Positions 35,776-44,575 of a DNA stretch of 64,000 bases are shown here, piece by piece (positions within the stretch are counted from its first letter, which is position 1; the number at the start of each line of letters is the position of its first letter). The DNA is taken from positions 1 to 64,000 of the forward strand of contig CAZAEK010000001.1 of the NCBI GenBank assembly GCA_964484125.1, given 5' to 3'. The translations under genes and the position numbers were made by a program. Source of the DNA: DSSM01 sp964484125 (lineage in GTDB: Bacteria > Bacteroidota > Ignavibacteria > Tepidaquicellales > Tepidaquicellaceae). The notes beneath the pieces were generated by a model that did no database searches, was not told the origin of the DNA, and saw only the letters and a list, made by a program, of their open reading frames with translations.

Positions 35776-37692
35776 TTACAGGAATAATAAATACAGGATT
35801 ATTACAACTATACCTGCAACAGTTATGGTTGTGTAATCCTGTATAACTCCTGTCTGAATTTTACGCCAGTCTGCACTCAACTTCACAAAATAATCTGCTA
35901 TCCAGTTTACAAATGCATCTATAACCTTAACATCAAAAATCTTCCATAAGAAATTTTCTGATGTTTTATGAATCGGGTTTACAACAGCTAAATAATAAGC
36001 TTCATCAATATAATATTTATCTTCAAGTAATTTTCCAAAACCTTTTTCAGGTTCAAATTTTTCCTTCCTGGAAAATATTCTGAAAGATAAAACTGCGGAT
36101 ATTCCAGCCGCAATAACTGATACTGCGACTAATATCAACTCAAGAGTTAATGAGTGTTCAGAGTGAGGATGAACTGTTGAATAAACAGTCATCGCTTGTT
36201 GAAATACTGGTTCAAGAAAATGTTCAAAATAATTTACAGCACCCGTATAATGCGGTAATCCGATAAATCCTCCGATAGCAGATAAAATTGCAAGTATTAT
36301 CAGAGGTATTGTCATTGTAGCAGGGGATTCGTGTGGATGGAGATGTTCAGTATCATATCTTGGATTACCAAAAAATGTAAGTCCAATTAATCTGAACATA
36401 TAAAACGCAGTCAAAACGGCAGTGAATAAAACGATTAAATAGAAAACAAAATTACTGCCGATGAATGTATTCCATAAAATTTCATCTTTACTGAAAAATC
36501 CGGATAAAGGAGGTATTCCGGAAATTGCCAATGCACCAATCAGAAAGGTTATATAGGTAATTTTCATCTTGTCTTTCAATCCACCCATATTTCTTACATC
36601 CTGTTCTTCGTGTAAAGAATGAATTACTGAACCACTTCCAAGAAACATCAGAGCTTTAAAGAAAGCGTGCGTCATAAGATGAAAAATTGCAATGTGATAT
36701 GCACTAACTCCGATTGCGATAAACATAAAGCCGAGTTGTGATATTGTTGAATACGCAAGAATTTTCTTGATATCATTTTGTTTTAATGCCATCGAAGCAG
36801 CAAGTAAGGCTGTAAGAATCCCGGTAATAAGTATTATAGTATTAACTAATGGCACAAGAGAATAAAGCAAAGAAACCCTTGCAATTAAATAAACTCCTGC
36901 TGTAACCATTGTTGCGGCGTGAATTAATGCTGAAACCGGAGTTGGACCTGCCATTGCATCAGGAAGCCATACAAAGAGGGGAATCTGAGCTGATTTTCCG
37001 GTTGCACCTAAAAATAATAGTAATCCAATTGCAATTAAAAGTCCGTCATTTATAGGAACACCGTTAGAAATTTTTCCTAAAAAATGTGTAATATCTAAAG
37101 AACCAAAATTATTAAAAATCAGGAACATTGCTGTCATAAATCCGAAATCTCCGATTCTGTTTACAACAAATGCTTTTTTAGCAGCATCTCCGGTGAATTT
37201 CTTCTCATACCAGAAACCTATTAGCAAATATGAGCAAAGTCCTACACCTTCCCATCCAAGAAAAATTAAAAGAAAATTATCAGCTAAAATAAGTTGTAAC
37301 ATTGCAAAGATAAAAAGATTCATATAGGCGAAGAAAAGATGAAAATCACGGTCTCCATGCATATAACCAATTGAATATAAATGTATCAGAAAACCTACAC
37401 CGGTTACAACTAAAAGCATTACAACTGATAAAGGATCTATAATGTATGCAAAATTAACATTTAATATTCCGGTAAATAACCAGCTGAAATAATGAAGAGG
37501 AATTTTTCTCGCTTCCGGTGGAAGAGATAAAATTTCAAACAAAACTCCGATGCCTATAGCAAAAGGTATAAACACAGCTACAGAAGAGATTATACCAGAA
37601 ATTTTCTCATTGTTTATTTTTTTCCCTAAAAGAAAATTGACAATAAAGCCAATCAGAGGTAACAATGGTACAAGATAGAATATATTCAACAT
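35776..37692 (-). CDS. nuoL: NADH-quinone oxidoreductase subunit L
   Basis: NuoL is the distal proton-pumping antiporter-like subunit of complex I. It has 638 residues, the N-terminal VVMLLVVTGVGFLIHLYSIGYM region and the Proton_antipo_M core with GATGKSAQIPLFVWLPDAM, plus PVSALIHAATMVTAGVYL and LMTHAFFKALMFL. The lateral helix lies at the C-terminal end. It follows nuoK by 9 bases. Unusually, nuoM and nuoN do not follow; a convergent, unrelated gene ends 11 bases away. Confidence 0.97.
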   Translation of the reverse strand: MLNIFYLVPLLPLIGFIVNFLLGKKINNEKISGIISSVAVFIPFAIGIGVLFEILSLPPEARKIPLHYFSWLFTGILNVNFAYIIDPLSVVMLLVVTGVGFLIHLYSIGYMHGDRDFHLFFAYMNLFIFAMLQLILADNFLLIFLGWEGVGLCSYLLIGFWYEKKFTGDAAKKAFVVNRIGDFGFMTAMFLIFNNFGSLDITHFLGKISNGVPINDGLLIAIGLLLFLGATGKSAQIPLFVWLPDAMAGPTPVSALIHAATMVTAGVYLIARVSLLYSLVPLVNTIILITGILTALLAASMALKQNDIKKILAYSTISQLGFMFIAIGVSAYHIAIFHLMTHAFFKALMFLGSGSVIHSLHEEQDVRNMGGLKDKMKITYITFLIGALAISGIPPLSGFFSKDEILWNTFIGSNFVFYLIVLFTAVLTAFYMFRLIGLTFFGNPRYDTEHLHPHESPATMTIPLIILAILSAIGGFIGLPHYTGAVNYFEHFLEPVFQQAMTVYSTVHPHSEHSLTLELILVAVSVIAAGISAVLSFRIFSRKEKFEPEKGFGKLLEDKYYIDEAYYLAVVNPIHKTSENFLWKIFDVKVIDAFVNWIADYFVKLSADWRKIQTGVIQDYTTITVAGIVVIILYLLFL

Positions 37693-37701
37693 AATTTTAG
37701 T

Positions 37702-38004
37702 TTACCACTTTAAAATATTTATTTCGTCAATATTAACTGTTTCTTTGTTTCTGAAAAGAGCAATGATTATTGCCAGCCCTACAGCGGCTTCAGCTGCAGC
37801 CACTGCAATTATAAAAAATACAAGAACCTGGCCTGCAGAATCACCAAGAAACGATGAAAAAGAAATTAATGATAAATTTATAGAATTAAACATTAATTCT
37901 ATTGACATAAAAATAATTATGGCGTTTCTCCTTACAAGTACACCAATAACTCCAATTGCAAATAATATGGAGCTTAATCCGAGATAGTAATTTAATTCAA
38001 TCAT
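37702..38004 (-). CDS. nuoK: NADH-quinone oxidoreductase subunit K
   Basis: A 100-residue membrane subunit with three helices. Its start at 38004 (MIELNYYLGLSSILFAIGVIGVL) matches the family's usual N-terminus; a start 60 bases upstream would add an unneeded hydrophobic extension. The conserved Glu in IFMSIELMFN (helix 2) and the Glu in AAAEAAVGLAI (helix 3) are both present. It is the first gene of a two-gene nuoK-nuoL unit. nuoJ, which normally precedes it, is not there; about 250 bases of regulatory DNA and a divergent gene are found instead. Confidence 0.96.
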   Translation of the reverse strand: MIELNYYLGLSSILFAIGVIGVLVRRNAIIIFMSIELMFNSINLSLISFSSFLGDSAGQVLVFFIIAVAAAEAAVGLAIIIALFRNKETVNIDEINILKW

Positions 38005-38178
38005 AATCAGCAAAATAATAAAACACCTTAATAAATTAAATATATAAAAAAAGAATTTTAACAAACTATAAAAGTATAAAAAATATTTGTAAACTACCTG
38101 ATAGGGAATAAATCTAAATCTGAATTATTTATAAATTTATAATTTTGCAATGTTCGTATATTATTAACTTTACATAAT

Positions 38179-38196
38179 ATATGTTATATAACATAT
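38179..38196. promoter_or_regulatory. Perfect 18-bp palindrome, candidate operator
   Basis: ATATGTTATATAACATAT is an exact palindrome in the 252-base gap between nuoK (minus) and the LptF/G permease gene (plus). It lies just after a -7-like element TAACTTTA at 38165-38172 and about 60 bases before the plus-strand ATG. A dimeric repressor bound there would block that promoter. The rest of the gap is AT-rich with no other recognisable element. Confidence 0.4.
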
Positions 38197-38256
38197 CTCT
38201 GTAAATTAATTCTTTTTTTATATACGAATTAAAGCAATGATTTATTAAATTAAAGA

Positions 38257-39366
38257 ATGAAACTGATAGACAGGTATATCCTCAAGAGCTTTATCCAGAA
38301 TTTCCTATTTGGATTATTATGCTTTTTAGTTATTTTCATATTGGTTGATTTATTTGAGAATCTTGATAAATTCCTTGATAGAAAATTAAATGGAAATCTT
38401 TTATTAATATACTATTTATATTTTACTCCGGAGATACTTAAGCTAATAACTCCCGTAGGAATGTTGCTTGCTTCATTGTTTACAATAAGCAGGTTCATTA
38501 CATATTCAGAATTAACTGCTATGAAATCATCCGGAATAAGTATTTACAGGTATTTATTGCCTATTTTTGCTTTCGGCATTATTATTACATTATTTTCTAT
38601 ATATTTTAATGGGTGGATTGTACCTGTTACAAATTCTAAGAAAATTGATATGGAAAGAACTTATCTGGGTAAAGATGAAATTAAATATCAGATTCAAAAT
38701 CTATATATTCAGGATAAATCAAATAAAATTATAGGTTTACAAGCGTATGACAGGTTTACAAAATCATCAAACAATGTCTCTATTCAAATATTCAATAAAG
38801 ATACTATTAGCAGATTAGATTTCAGGTTTGATGCAAAAATGATGCAATGGGATTCTGTCAAAAATGATTGGAAATTGACAGATCTTTACTCGAGACAATT
38901 TTTACCAGAAGGAAGGGAGAAAATTAATTATACAAAATCTGTTTATGTTCAGGAAATAAAAGAAATTGGAAATCTTTTATTAACTCCAGATTTAATATTA
39001 AAGCAACAAATTAAGCCAGATGAGTTAACTATACCTGAATTCAGGGAGTTTATAGATAATCTTAAAAGTAGTGGTTTAGATACTTCTAAGGCAGAGGTTG
39101 ACTATTATTCTAAAATTTCATTTCCATTTGCAAATCTTGTTACAATAATATTTGGAGTTTCTGTATCATCAAACCGCAGAAAAGGTGGTGCAGCATTACA
39201 ATTTGGAATAAGTTTAATTGTAAGCTTTTTTTATCTTGGTTTTGTAAAAATTTCACAGGTATTCGGTTATAATGGAGATATTAATCCAATTCTCACCGCA
39301 TGGCTAGCAAATATATTATTCTTTGTGTTTTCAGTAATAAATTTTATAAGATTAAACAGGACTTAA
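38257..39366 (+). CDS. LptF/LptG-family LPS export permease
   Basis: A 369-residue inner-membrane permease of the YjgP/YjgQ family, which together with LptB extracts LPS from the inner membrane. It starts with the characteristic DRYILKSFIQNFLFGLL. About six membrane helices in two groups of three flank a periplasmic beta-jellyroll domain (about 125-265). The SFPFANLVTIIFGVSVSS segment near residue 288 is typical. Only one family member is here, so LptF and LptG cannot be told apart. Its last four bases overlap the convergent DUF3467 gene. Confidence 0.87.
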   Translation: MKLIDRYILKSFIQNFLFGLLCFLVIFILVDLFENLDKFLDRKLNGNLLLIYYLYFTPEILKLITPVGMLLASLFTISRFITYSELTAMKSSGISIYRYLLPIFAFGIIITLFSIYFNGWIVPVTNSKKIDMERTYLGKDEIKYQIQNLYIQDKSNKIIGLQAYDRFTKSSNNVSIQIFNKDTISRLDFRFDAKMMQWDSVKNDWKLTDLYSRQFLPEGREKINYTKSVYVQEIKEIGNLLLTPDLILKQQIKPDELTIPEFREFIDNLKSSGLDTSKAEVDYYSKISFPFANLVTIIFGVSVSSNRRKGGAALQFGISLIVSFFYLGFVKISQVFGYNGDINPILTAWLANILFFVFSVINFIRLNRT

Positions 39367-39698
39367 TTAATTTTTTCGTCCTTTGGATTAACAGGCAATT
39401 GAAAACCCATTCCCCCATTCTGTAATGAACCTGCAATCTTTATTTCACCATACTGATTTTCAAAACGTGTAATATTTTCTTTCAACGCTTCTAAAAACAT
39501 TTTAGTATGTTGCGGTGTCATTATTATTCTTGAATGCACCTTTGCTTTAGGTATTCCGGGGAAAACCCTTGTAAAATCTATAATAAATTCTGCAGGCGAA
39601 TGTGATATTATTGCTAAATTTGAATAATTTCCTTCTGCTTCCTTTTCGCCTAATTCAATATTTATTTGTTGTGGTATTTGCTGATTATTTTTATCCAT
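39363..39698 (-). CDS. DUF3467 domain protein
   Basis: A 111-residue soluble protein matching DUF3467 in its main features: a Gln-rich start, INIELGEKEAEGNYSNLAIISHSPAEFIIDF (key residues Y-S-N and F-x-x-D-F) and a central SRIIMTPQHTKMFLEALKENI. The family is small, widespread and of unknown function. The gene is transcribed alone, divergently from the PfkB kinase gene, and overlaps the convergent permease gene by 4 bases. Confidence 0.82.
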   Translation of the reverse strand: MDKNNQQIPQQINIELGEKEAEGNYSNLAIISHSPAEFIIDFTRVFPGIPKAKVHSRIIMTPQHTKMFLEALKENITRFENQYGEIKIAGSLQNGGMGFQLPVNPKDEKIN

Positions 39699-39777
39699 TT
39701 TTTTGTATTTTAATTTGAATAATATAAATTGAAAAATTCAAATATTCAAAGTAAATGGTTTTACATAAGTTATTTAC

Positions 39778-39808
39778 TTGAATTATCATTTTATATTAAA
39801 TAATTTTG
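39778..39808 (+). promoter_or_regulatory. Promoter of the PfkB-recO-htrA unit
   Basis: TTG at 39778-39780, exactly 20 bases and TAATTTTG at 39801-39808. The -7 element is a perfect match to TAnnTTTG, making this the best Bacteroidota-type promoter in the window. Transcription would start near 39812, about 25 bases before the ATG. Confidence 0.55.
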
Positions 39809-39836
39809 AATTTGAGAAAAATTAAAATTATAAAAA

Positions 39837-40757
39837 ATGAGTTTACTTATTGTAGGTTCTATGGCACTTGATACCATTGAGACTCCTTTTGGAAAGCGCG
39901 AATATATTCTCGGAGGTTCCTGCACATATATAGCAACATCTGCAAGTTATTTAAGTGAAGGAATAAGAATGGTCGGAATTGTAGGATATGATTTTCCTAA
40001 GCATGAACTTGATTTTTTTAAGTCAAAGGGAATTGATATAGCAGGAGTTGAAATTTCATCAGAAAAGAAAACTTTTCACTGGCACGGAGTATATCATAAG
40101 AATATGAATATGAGAGATTCGATTACTACAGATTTGAATGCATTTGAAACATTTGATCCTGTAATACCGGAACATTTCAGGGATAGTGATTATGTTTGTC
40201 TTGGTAATGTTGACCCTGTAATTCAGAAAAAAGTTATCACTCAGTTGAGAAAACCAAAATTGACAATGATAGATACAATGGATTTCTGGATTGAAGGGAA
40301 ACTATCAAGTCTGAGGGAAACATTGAAACTGACAGATATCATAATGATAAATGACTCTGAGGCAAGATTACTATCGAACGAAGACAATCTTGTAGTAGCA
40401 GGCAGAAAAATAATAACAATGGGACCGAAGATTATAATAGTAAAGAAAGGAGAACACGGTGCATTATTAATAACTCCGGATACACTTTTTTCTGTACCGG
40501 CATTACCACTTGAAAAAGTAATTGACCCAACCGGTGCAGGAGATACATTCGCAGGAGGTTTTATGGGATGGATTAACAGAACCAATGATTTTTCCGATGA
40601 AAACCTTAAAGTAGCAGTCGTATGCGGAACAGTTATGGCATCTCTTATTGTACAGGATTTTTCACTTGAAGGAATAAGAGATATTCCCAAAGACGTTCTT
40701 TTAAGTCGTTTTAAAGACATTAAAAATTTAACGAGTTACAAAGATATAACATTATAA
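39837..40757 (+). CDS. PfkB-family carbohydrate/nucleoside kinase
   Basis: A 306-residue kinase of the ribokinase fold. The C-terminal signature DPTGAGDTFAGGFMGW near residues 226-241 carries the catalytic Asp and the anion hole. The N-terminal GG motif (EYILGGSCTYIATSASYL) is near 24-40. The substrate could be a sugar, adenosine or another nucleoside; the sequence alone does not decide. It is followed by recO after 4 bases and shares its promoter. Confidence 0.85.
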   Translation: MSLLIVGSMALDTIETPFGKREYILGGSCTYIATSASYLSEGIRMVGIVGYDFPKHELDFFKSKGIDIAGVEISSEKKTFHWHGVYHKNMNMRDSITTDLNAFETFDPVIPEHFRDSDYVCLGNVDPVIQKKVITQLRKPKLTMIDTMDFWIEGKLSSLRETLKLTDIIMINDSEARLLSNEDNLVVAGRKIITMGPKIIIVKKGEHGALLITPDTLFSVPALPLEKVIDPTGAGDTFAGGFMGWINRTNDFSDENLKVAVVCGTVMASLIVQDFSLEGIRDIPKDVLLSRFKDIKNLTSYKDITL

Positions 40758-40761
40758 ATTA

Positions 40762-41466
40762 ATGGCATTTGTAAGTTCTGAAGCAATTGTTTTGAATAAA
40801 TTCAAATATGGCGATACAAGTCTGATTGTTACTCTTTTGACCTTAAATCACGGTAAATTTAACGCCTTGATAAAAGGTGCAAGGAATGCAAAATCTGGTT
40901 TGAGCGGCGTATTTGAAAATATTAACCATATTTCAGTTTATTTTAATAAAAAGGAAAACCGTGAATTGCAGACAATTTCAAAATCAGAAAATATTTATTC
41001 TTTTCCTGCAATCAAACAGAATCTGGACAAACTGAATATTGCATACAGGTTATTAGAGCTTTCAAATAAACTGCTTATTAGTTATGATGTAAATAAAAAA
41101 GTGTTTTTTCTGCTAAAGAATTCGTTGAACGCACTTGAAAAAAACGAGACAAAATTCTTAATTATCTTATTGTATTTTCAGCTATTTCTCTCGGTCTATA
41201 CAGGTGTCGGATATATTGATAAAAATGGAGATTCCCCTATTGTAAGTGATGAAACTTTTGCATACGGAACATCGTTTAAAGAAAAAGATGAGATTAATGA
41301 AATCTTAATAATACTCGGAAAAACAAATCCGGAAAATCTGGAGCAGCTTAATTTTGATGAAAACAAACTAAGGGAAATTATAGAAATGCTTGATTACCAT
41401 TTAATATCGGATGTAAGCCATCCGGGAATTTTGAAAACTAAAAAAGTTATTTCACAATTGAAATAA
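40762..41466 (+). CDS. recO: DNA repair protein RecO
   Basis: RecO helps load RecA onto gapped DNA together with RecR. The 234-residue protein starts with the OB-fold signature SEAIVLNKFKYGDTSLIVTLLT, with GKFNALIKGARNAKS following, and has the helical C-terminal region. It contains no cysteine at all, so the usual Cys4 zinc finger is missing, including in the region where C-x-x-C pairs normally flank a GG loop. It lies between the PfkB gene and the HtrA gene. Confidence 0.88.
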   Translation: MAFVSSEAIVLNKFKYGDTSLIVTLLTLNHGKFNALIKGARNAKSGLSGVFENINHISVYFNKKENRELQTISKSENIYSFPAIKQNLDKLNIAYRLLELSNKLLISYDVNKKVFFLLKNSLNALEKNETKFLIILLYFQLFLSVYTGVGYIDKNGDSPIVSDETFAYGTSFKEKDEINEILIILGKTNPENLEQLNFDENKLREIIEMLDYHLISDVSHPGILKTKKVISQLK

Positions 41467-41482
41467 AAAGGAGAATATAAAC

Positions 41483-42985
41483 ATGTCAAAAAAATCTTTA
41501 ATTGCAGGTTTACTTTTAATTGTAGCCGCTGTAGCTTTTGGAGGAATACTAATTGCAAGTTTCAGCGGAAAAACCAATCTTATTGCGAATCCACAGGTCG
41601 AATTTAAAACTACTCCCCCCATTGAGAGCGTAAATCCAAGTGTTAAATCTCTCAATGATTCATTTGTTGAAATATCTAAACTCGTAATGCCCTCTGTAGT
41701 CTATATTGATGTAACAGCTGATGTGAAGAAAGATGACAACCAGAATAAAAACAGAGGATTTGAATTCTTTTTCGGTCCGGATTTCCAATTTGAACAGCCC
41801 CCTATGCATGGTTCTGGTTCCGGCGTAATCATAAGCAAAAATGGATATATTATCACAAATAATCATGTAGTTAAAGATGCTTCTGAAAAAGGAATTAAGG
41901 TTGTACTTAATGATAAAAGAGAATTCTCTGCAAAAGTAATAGGAACTGATCCGAATACAGATATTGCAGTCATAAAAATCGAAGCCGATAATTTAGTACC
42001 TGCCTCTGTTGGAAATTCAGACAATGTGCAGGTCGGGCAATGGGTTCTCGCTATCGGAAATCCATTAGGTCTTAACAACACAATTACAGCAGGTATAGTA
42101 TCTGCCCTGGGAAGGAATATAAATATAAGCAATGACAGTTATTCAATTAATAACTTCATCCAGACAGATGCAGTTATAAATCCCGGTAACAGCGGTGGTG
42201 CATTAGTTGATATTAATGGCTTTGTAATCGGAATAAATACAGCGATAAAAACAACAACAGGTTATTATCAGGGATACGGTTTTGCAGTTCCGATGAACCT
42301 TGCAAAATCAGTTGCTGAAGAACTGATAAAAAGCGGTAAAGTAGAGAGGGGTTATATTGGGGTTGCAATAAAAGATATGGATAATAAGGAAGCCAAGGGA
42401 TTTGGACTTGATAAACCCAAAGGAGTTCTTGTGCAAAATGTCATTAAAGGCGGAGCAGGTGATGAGGCAGGAATAAAACCGGGTGATATTATTTTCAGTG
42501 TTGACGGTAAAGAAGTCAATGCGGCTAATGAACTACAGACTATAATTGGTTCACACAGACCCGGTGACCAGGTAAAACTTGTTATATACAGAGATGGCAA
42601 TACAATGGAAAAAACTGTAAAGCTTAAACCGAGAAGTGAAGATAATATTTCGATGAACGACTATAGTGACAGATCAGAAAAATCAGAGGAATTAAAAACC
42701 AAATCATTTGATAATATTGGAATAACGGTAACTGAACTTGATTCAAAGACAAAATCAGATTTTGGTATCAGTGAAGGAATAATGATCAGTAATGTAAAAA
42801 ATTTCTCAGAGGCGTTTAACAGAGGATTGAGAGCCGGAATGGTAATTATTGAAGTTAATAAAGAAAAGATTGATAATGTTGAAAAACTGAATTCAGTTTT
42901 ATCAGGTAAAAGTAAAGGCGATGTTGTCGTCTTTAAAGTAGTATTGCAAAATAAGGAAATCAGATTAGTTGCAGTTGAGTTATAA
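41483..42985 (+). CDS. Do/HtrA-family periplasmic serine protease
   Basis: A 500-residue periplasmic protease and chaperone for envelope protein quality control. It has an N-terminal signal-anchor (about 5-27). The trypsin-like domain has the triad His128 (TNNHVV), Asp160 (NTDIAVI) and Ser237 (NPGNSGGAL). Two PDZ domains follow at about 280-375 and 400-495. The two-PDZ layout is that of DegP/DegQ. A strong ribosome binding site (AAGGAG) precedes the ATG. It ends the PfkB-recO-htrA unit. Confidence 0.95.
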   Translation: MSKKSLIAGLLLIVAAVAFGGILIASFSGKTNLIANPQVEFKTTPPIESVNPSVKSLNDSFVEISKLVMPSVVYIDVTADVKKDDNQNKNRGFEFFFGPDFQFEQPPMHGSGSGVIISKNGYIITNNHVVKDASEKGIKVVLNDKREFSAKVIGTDPNTDIAVIKIEADNLVPASVGNSDNVQVGQWVLAIGNPLGLNNTITAGIVSALGRNINISNDSYSINNFIQTDAVINPGNSGGALVDINGFVIGINTAIKTTTGYYQGYGFAVPMNLAKSVAEELIKSGKVERGYIGVAIKDMDNKEAKGFGLDKPKGVLVQNVIKGGAGDEAGIKPGDIIFSVDGKEVNAANELQTIIGSHRPGDQVKLVIYRDGNTMEKTVKLKPRSEDNISMNDYSDRSEKSEELKTKSFDNIGITVTELDSKTKSDFGISEGIMISNVKNFSEAFNRGLRAGMVIIEVNKEKIDNVEKLNSVLSGKSKGDVVVFKVVLQNKEIRLVAVEL

Positions 42986-42995
42986 AAAAATTTTC

Positions 42996-43039
42996 GGGCT
43001 GTACTTACTAAAAATTTACAGAAAATTAAAGTACAGCCC
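42996..43039. repeat. 11-bp inverted repeat after the HtrA gene, possible terminator
   Basis: GGGCTGTACTT (42996-43006) and AAGTACAGCCC (43029-43039) are exact inverted copies around a 22-base loop. No T-run follows on the plus strand, but on the minus strand a T-rich run follows. It may be a terminator with processed ends, an mRNA-stabilising hairpin or a protein site. Confidence 0.55.
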
Positions 43040-43086
43040 ACAAAAAAATCATTGAATTTATAAAAATGATTTACTATATTAGTTTT

Positions 43087-43491
43087 ATGATTAAAAGAAT
43101 ACTACATTTCGTTTTTGTTTTGGTGTTTCTTTTTACCGTTACAATTACAGTTTACGGTAATAATAAACACTTCTACGAATCAGAAAATGGAACTGGATTA
43201 ATTGATGGAGATAATAAGCCAATTTCAGATGACTATAAATTAAATCAAAATTTTCCAAATCCATTTAACCCTTCGACTAAAATAAGCTACAAAATTAATA
43301 TTGAAGGAAAAGTTACTCTGCAGGTTTTCAATCTGGTTGGGCAGGTTGTAGAGGTATTGGTAAATGAATTTCAAAAACCCGGACGCTATGAAGTAGAGTT
43401 TGATGCCGGTGATTTGCCAAGTGGAGTTTACCTTTACAAACTGCAAATTAACGATTTCACTTCAGTAAAGAGAATGACCTTATTAAGGTAA
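43087..43491 (+). CDS. Minimal T9SS cargo protein (signal peptide plus sorting domain)
   Basis: A secreted protein of 134 residues from the ATG at 43087, which gives a normal signal peptide. The ATG at 43066 adds seven residues. After the signal peptide (about 24 residues) come only about 30 polar residues before the type A T9SS C-terminal domain, FPNPFNPSTKISYKI through LPSGVYLYKL. So almost the entire mature protein is the sorting domain, normally a removable address tag. Another T9SS cargo gene starts 46 bases later. No passenger domain is visible; it could be a decoy, a surface filler, or the remains of a longer gene. Confidence 0.8.
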   Translation: MIKRILHFVFVLVFLFTVTITVYGNNKHFYESENGTGLIDGDNKPISDDYKLNQNFPNPFNPSTKISYKINIEGKVTLQVFNLVGQVVEVLVNEFQKPGRYEVEFDAGDLPSGVYLYKLQINDFTSVKRMTLLR

Positions 43492-43537
43492 TTGTTTGTT
43501 CTTGAATATTGCTTGTTTTCGAAAAAAAAATAACAAA

Positions 43538-44437
43538 ATGAAAAATATATTATTATTTACTTTAACAGTTTTTTTTGCTTTGTTCCTGAAAGCAGAATCT
43601 CAGACTTTAATTTATGACGACTTCTCTAAAAAAGATATGCCCGGTTGGTCTGCTTCAGATGGCATTTCAATGAAATATTCCTATAGCTTTGACAATAAGG
43701 ACAGTGGATATGCTATTTTAAAAAATGATAACATTCTTAAACCGTCACAGAATGCCGGTTTTATTACCAGGATATTCCCCTATCTTTTTACAGACAGCAG
43801 TTATCTTAATTTATTTATGAAGGGTGTTAATAATGACTTAAATTTTACTGTTTCATTGCTGTTTGATATAGATGATAACGGAATATTTAATGAAGACCAG
43901 GACATTGCTTTAAAATCCGCTCCTATTTCACTGAATTATTCCGGATGGAAACAAGTCAAAATAAAATTAAAAGAAGGTGAATTCAAAATTGTTTCAAATT
44001 TTCAGGATAACTGGTCAGTCATATTACAACAATCACTGGGCATACGAATAGATTTTGAAACAGGGAAAAATTATAAAGATTCAAAATTTGAATCAGGTAT
44101 TGCACTTATCTCTGAAATATTAAACAAAGGAACAGGATTCTCTGATTCAAATAAAAAAGATAAAAAAGACGAACAGTCTTATTTTAAAGCTAAAAACTAT
44201 CCCAATCCTTTTAATCCAACTACAACAATTCAATATACTTTAACAGAATCTACTCAGGTAAAACTAACTGTCTATGACAGACTTGGAAGAGAAGTGGTTA
44301 CTCTTGTTGATGAGAGTCAGTCTCCCGGAACTTATTCAGTTAATTTTGATGCTTCAAATTTGCCGAGCGGAACATATTTTTACAGAATAAAAACTCCATC
44401 TAAAACAGAAGTGAAAAAAATGGTTTTTGAAAAATAG
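43538..44437 (+). CDS. Secreted protein with T9SS sorting domain
   Basis: A 299-residue protein from the ATG at 43538; an upstream TTG start would add 14 residues before the signal peptide. It has a signal peptide to about residue 22 (KAESQT). A passenger region of about 190 residues resembles a carbohydrate-binding-like beta sandwich (LIYDDFSKKDMPGWSASDG at its start). A Ser/Lys-rich linker and the T9SS domain follow (YPNPFNPTTTIQYTL to LPSGTYFYRI). The passenger is not recognised with certainty. It ends at a clear terminator (44458-44495). Confidence 0.8.
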   Translation: MKNILLFTLTVFFALFLKAESQTLIYDDFSKKDMPGWSASDGISMKYSYSFDNKDSGYAILKNDNILKPSQNAGFITRIFPYLFTDSSYLNLFMKGVNNDLNFTVSLLFDIDDNGIFNEDQDIALKSAPISLNYSGWKQVKIKLKEGEFKIVSNFQDNWSVILQQSLGIRIDFETGKNYKDSKFESGIALISEILNKGTGFSDSNKKDKKDEQSYFKAKNYPNPFNPTTTIQYTLTESTQVKLTVYDRLGREVVTLVDESQSPGTYSVNFDASNLPSGTYFYRIKTPSKTEVKKMVFEK

Positions 44438-44457
44438 ATAAATACAAGAAGTTTATT

Positions 44458-44495
44458 AAAAAGCATTCGTTTTGAATAAAGCGAATGCTTTTTTT
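44458..44495 (+). terminator. Terminator after the T9SS cargo genes
   Basis: AAAAAGCATTCG pairs with CGAATGCTTTTT around a 12-base loop and runs into T residues. It ends the short unit of two T9SS genes. Confidence 0.85.
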
Positions 44496-44575
44496 ATGAC
44501 TAAAATATTACGTTTATAAAGGTTATATTTGTAAATAAATTTTTGAAATCATCTTATAAATTAAAATCTTATTTT

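Noticed and set aside
38005..38064. Longer NuoK start at 38064
   Set aside because: It adds a hydrophobic extension that the family lacks; MIELNYYLGL at 38004 matches the normal NuoK N-terminus.
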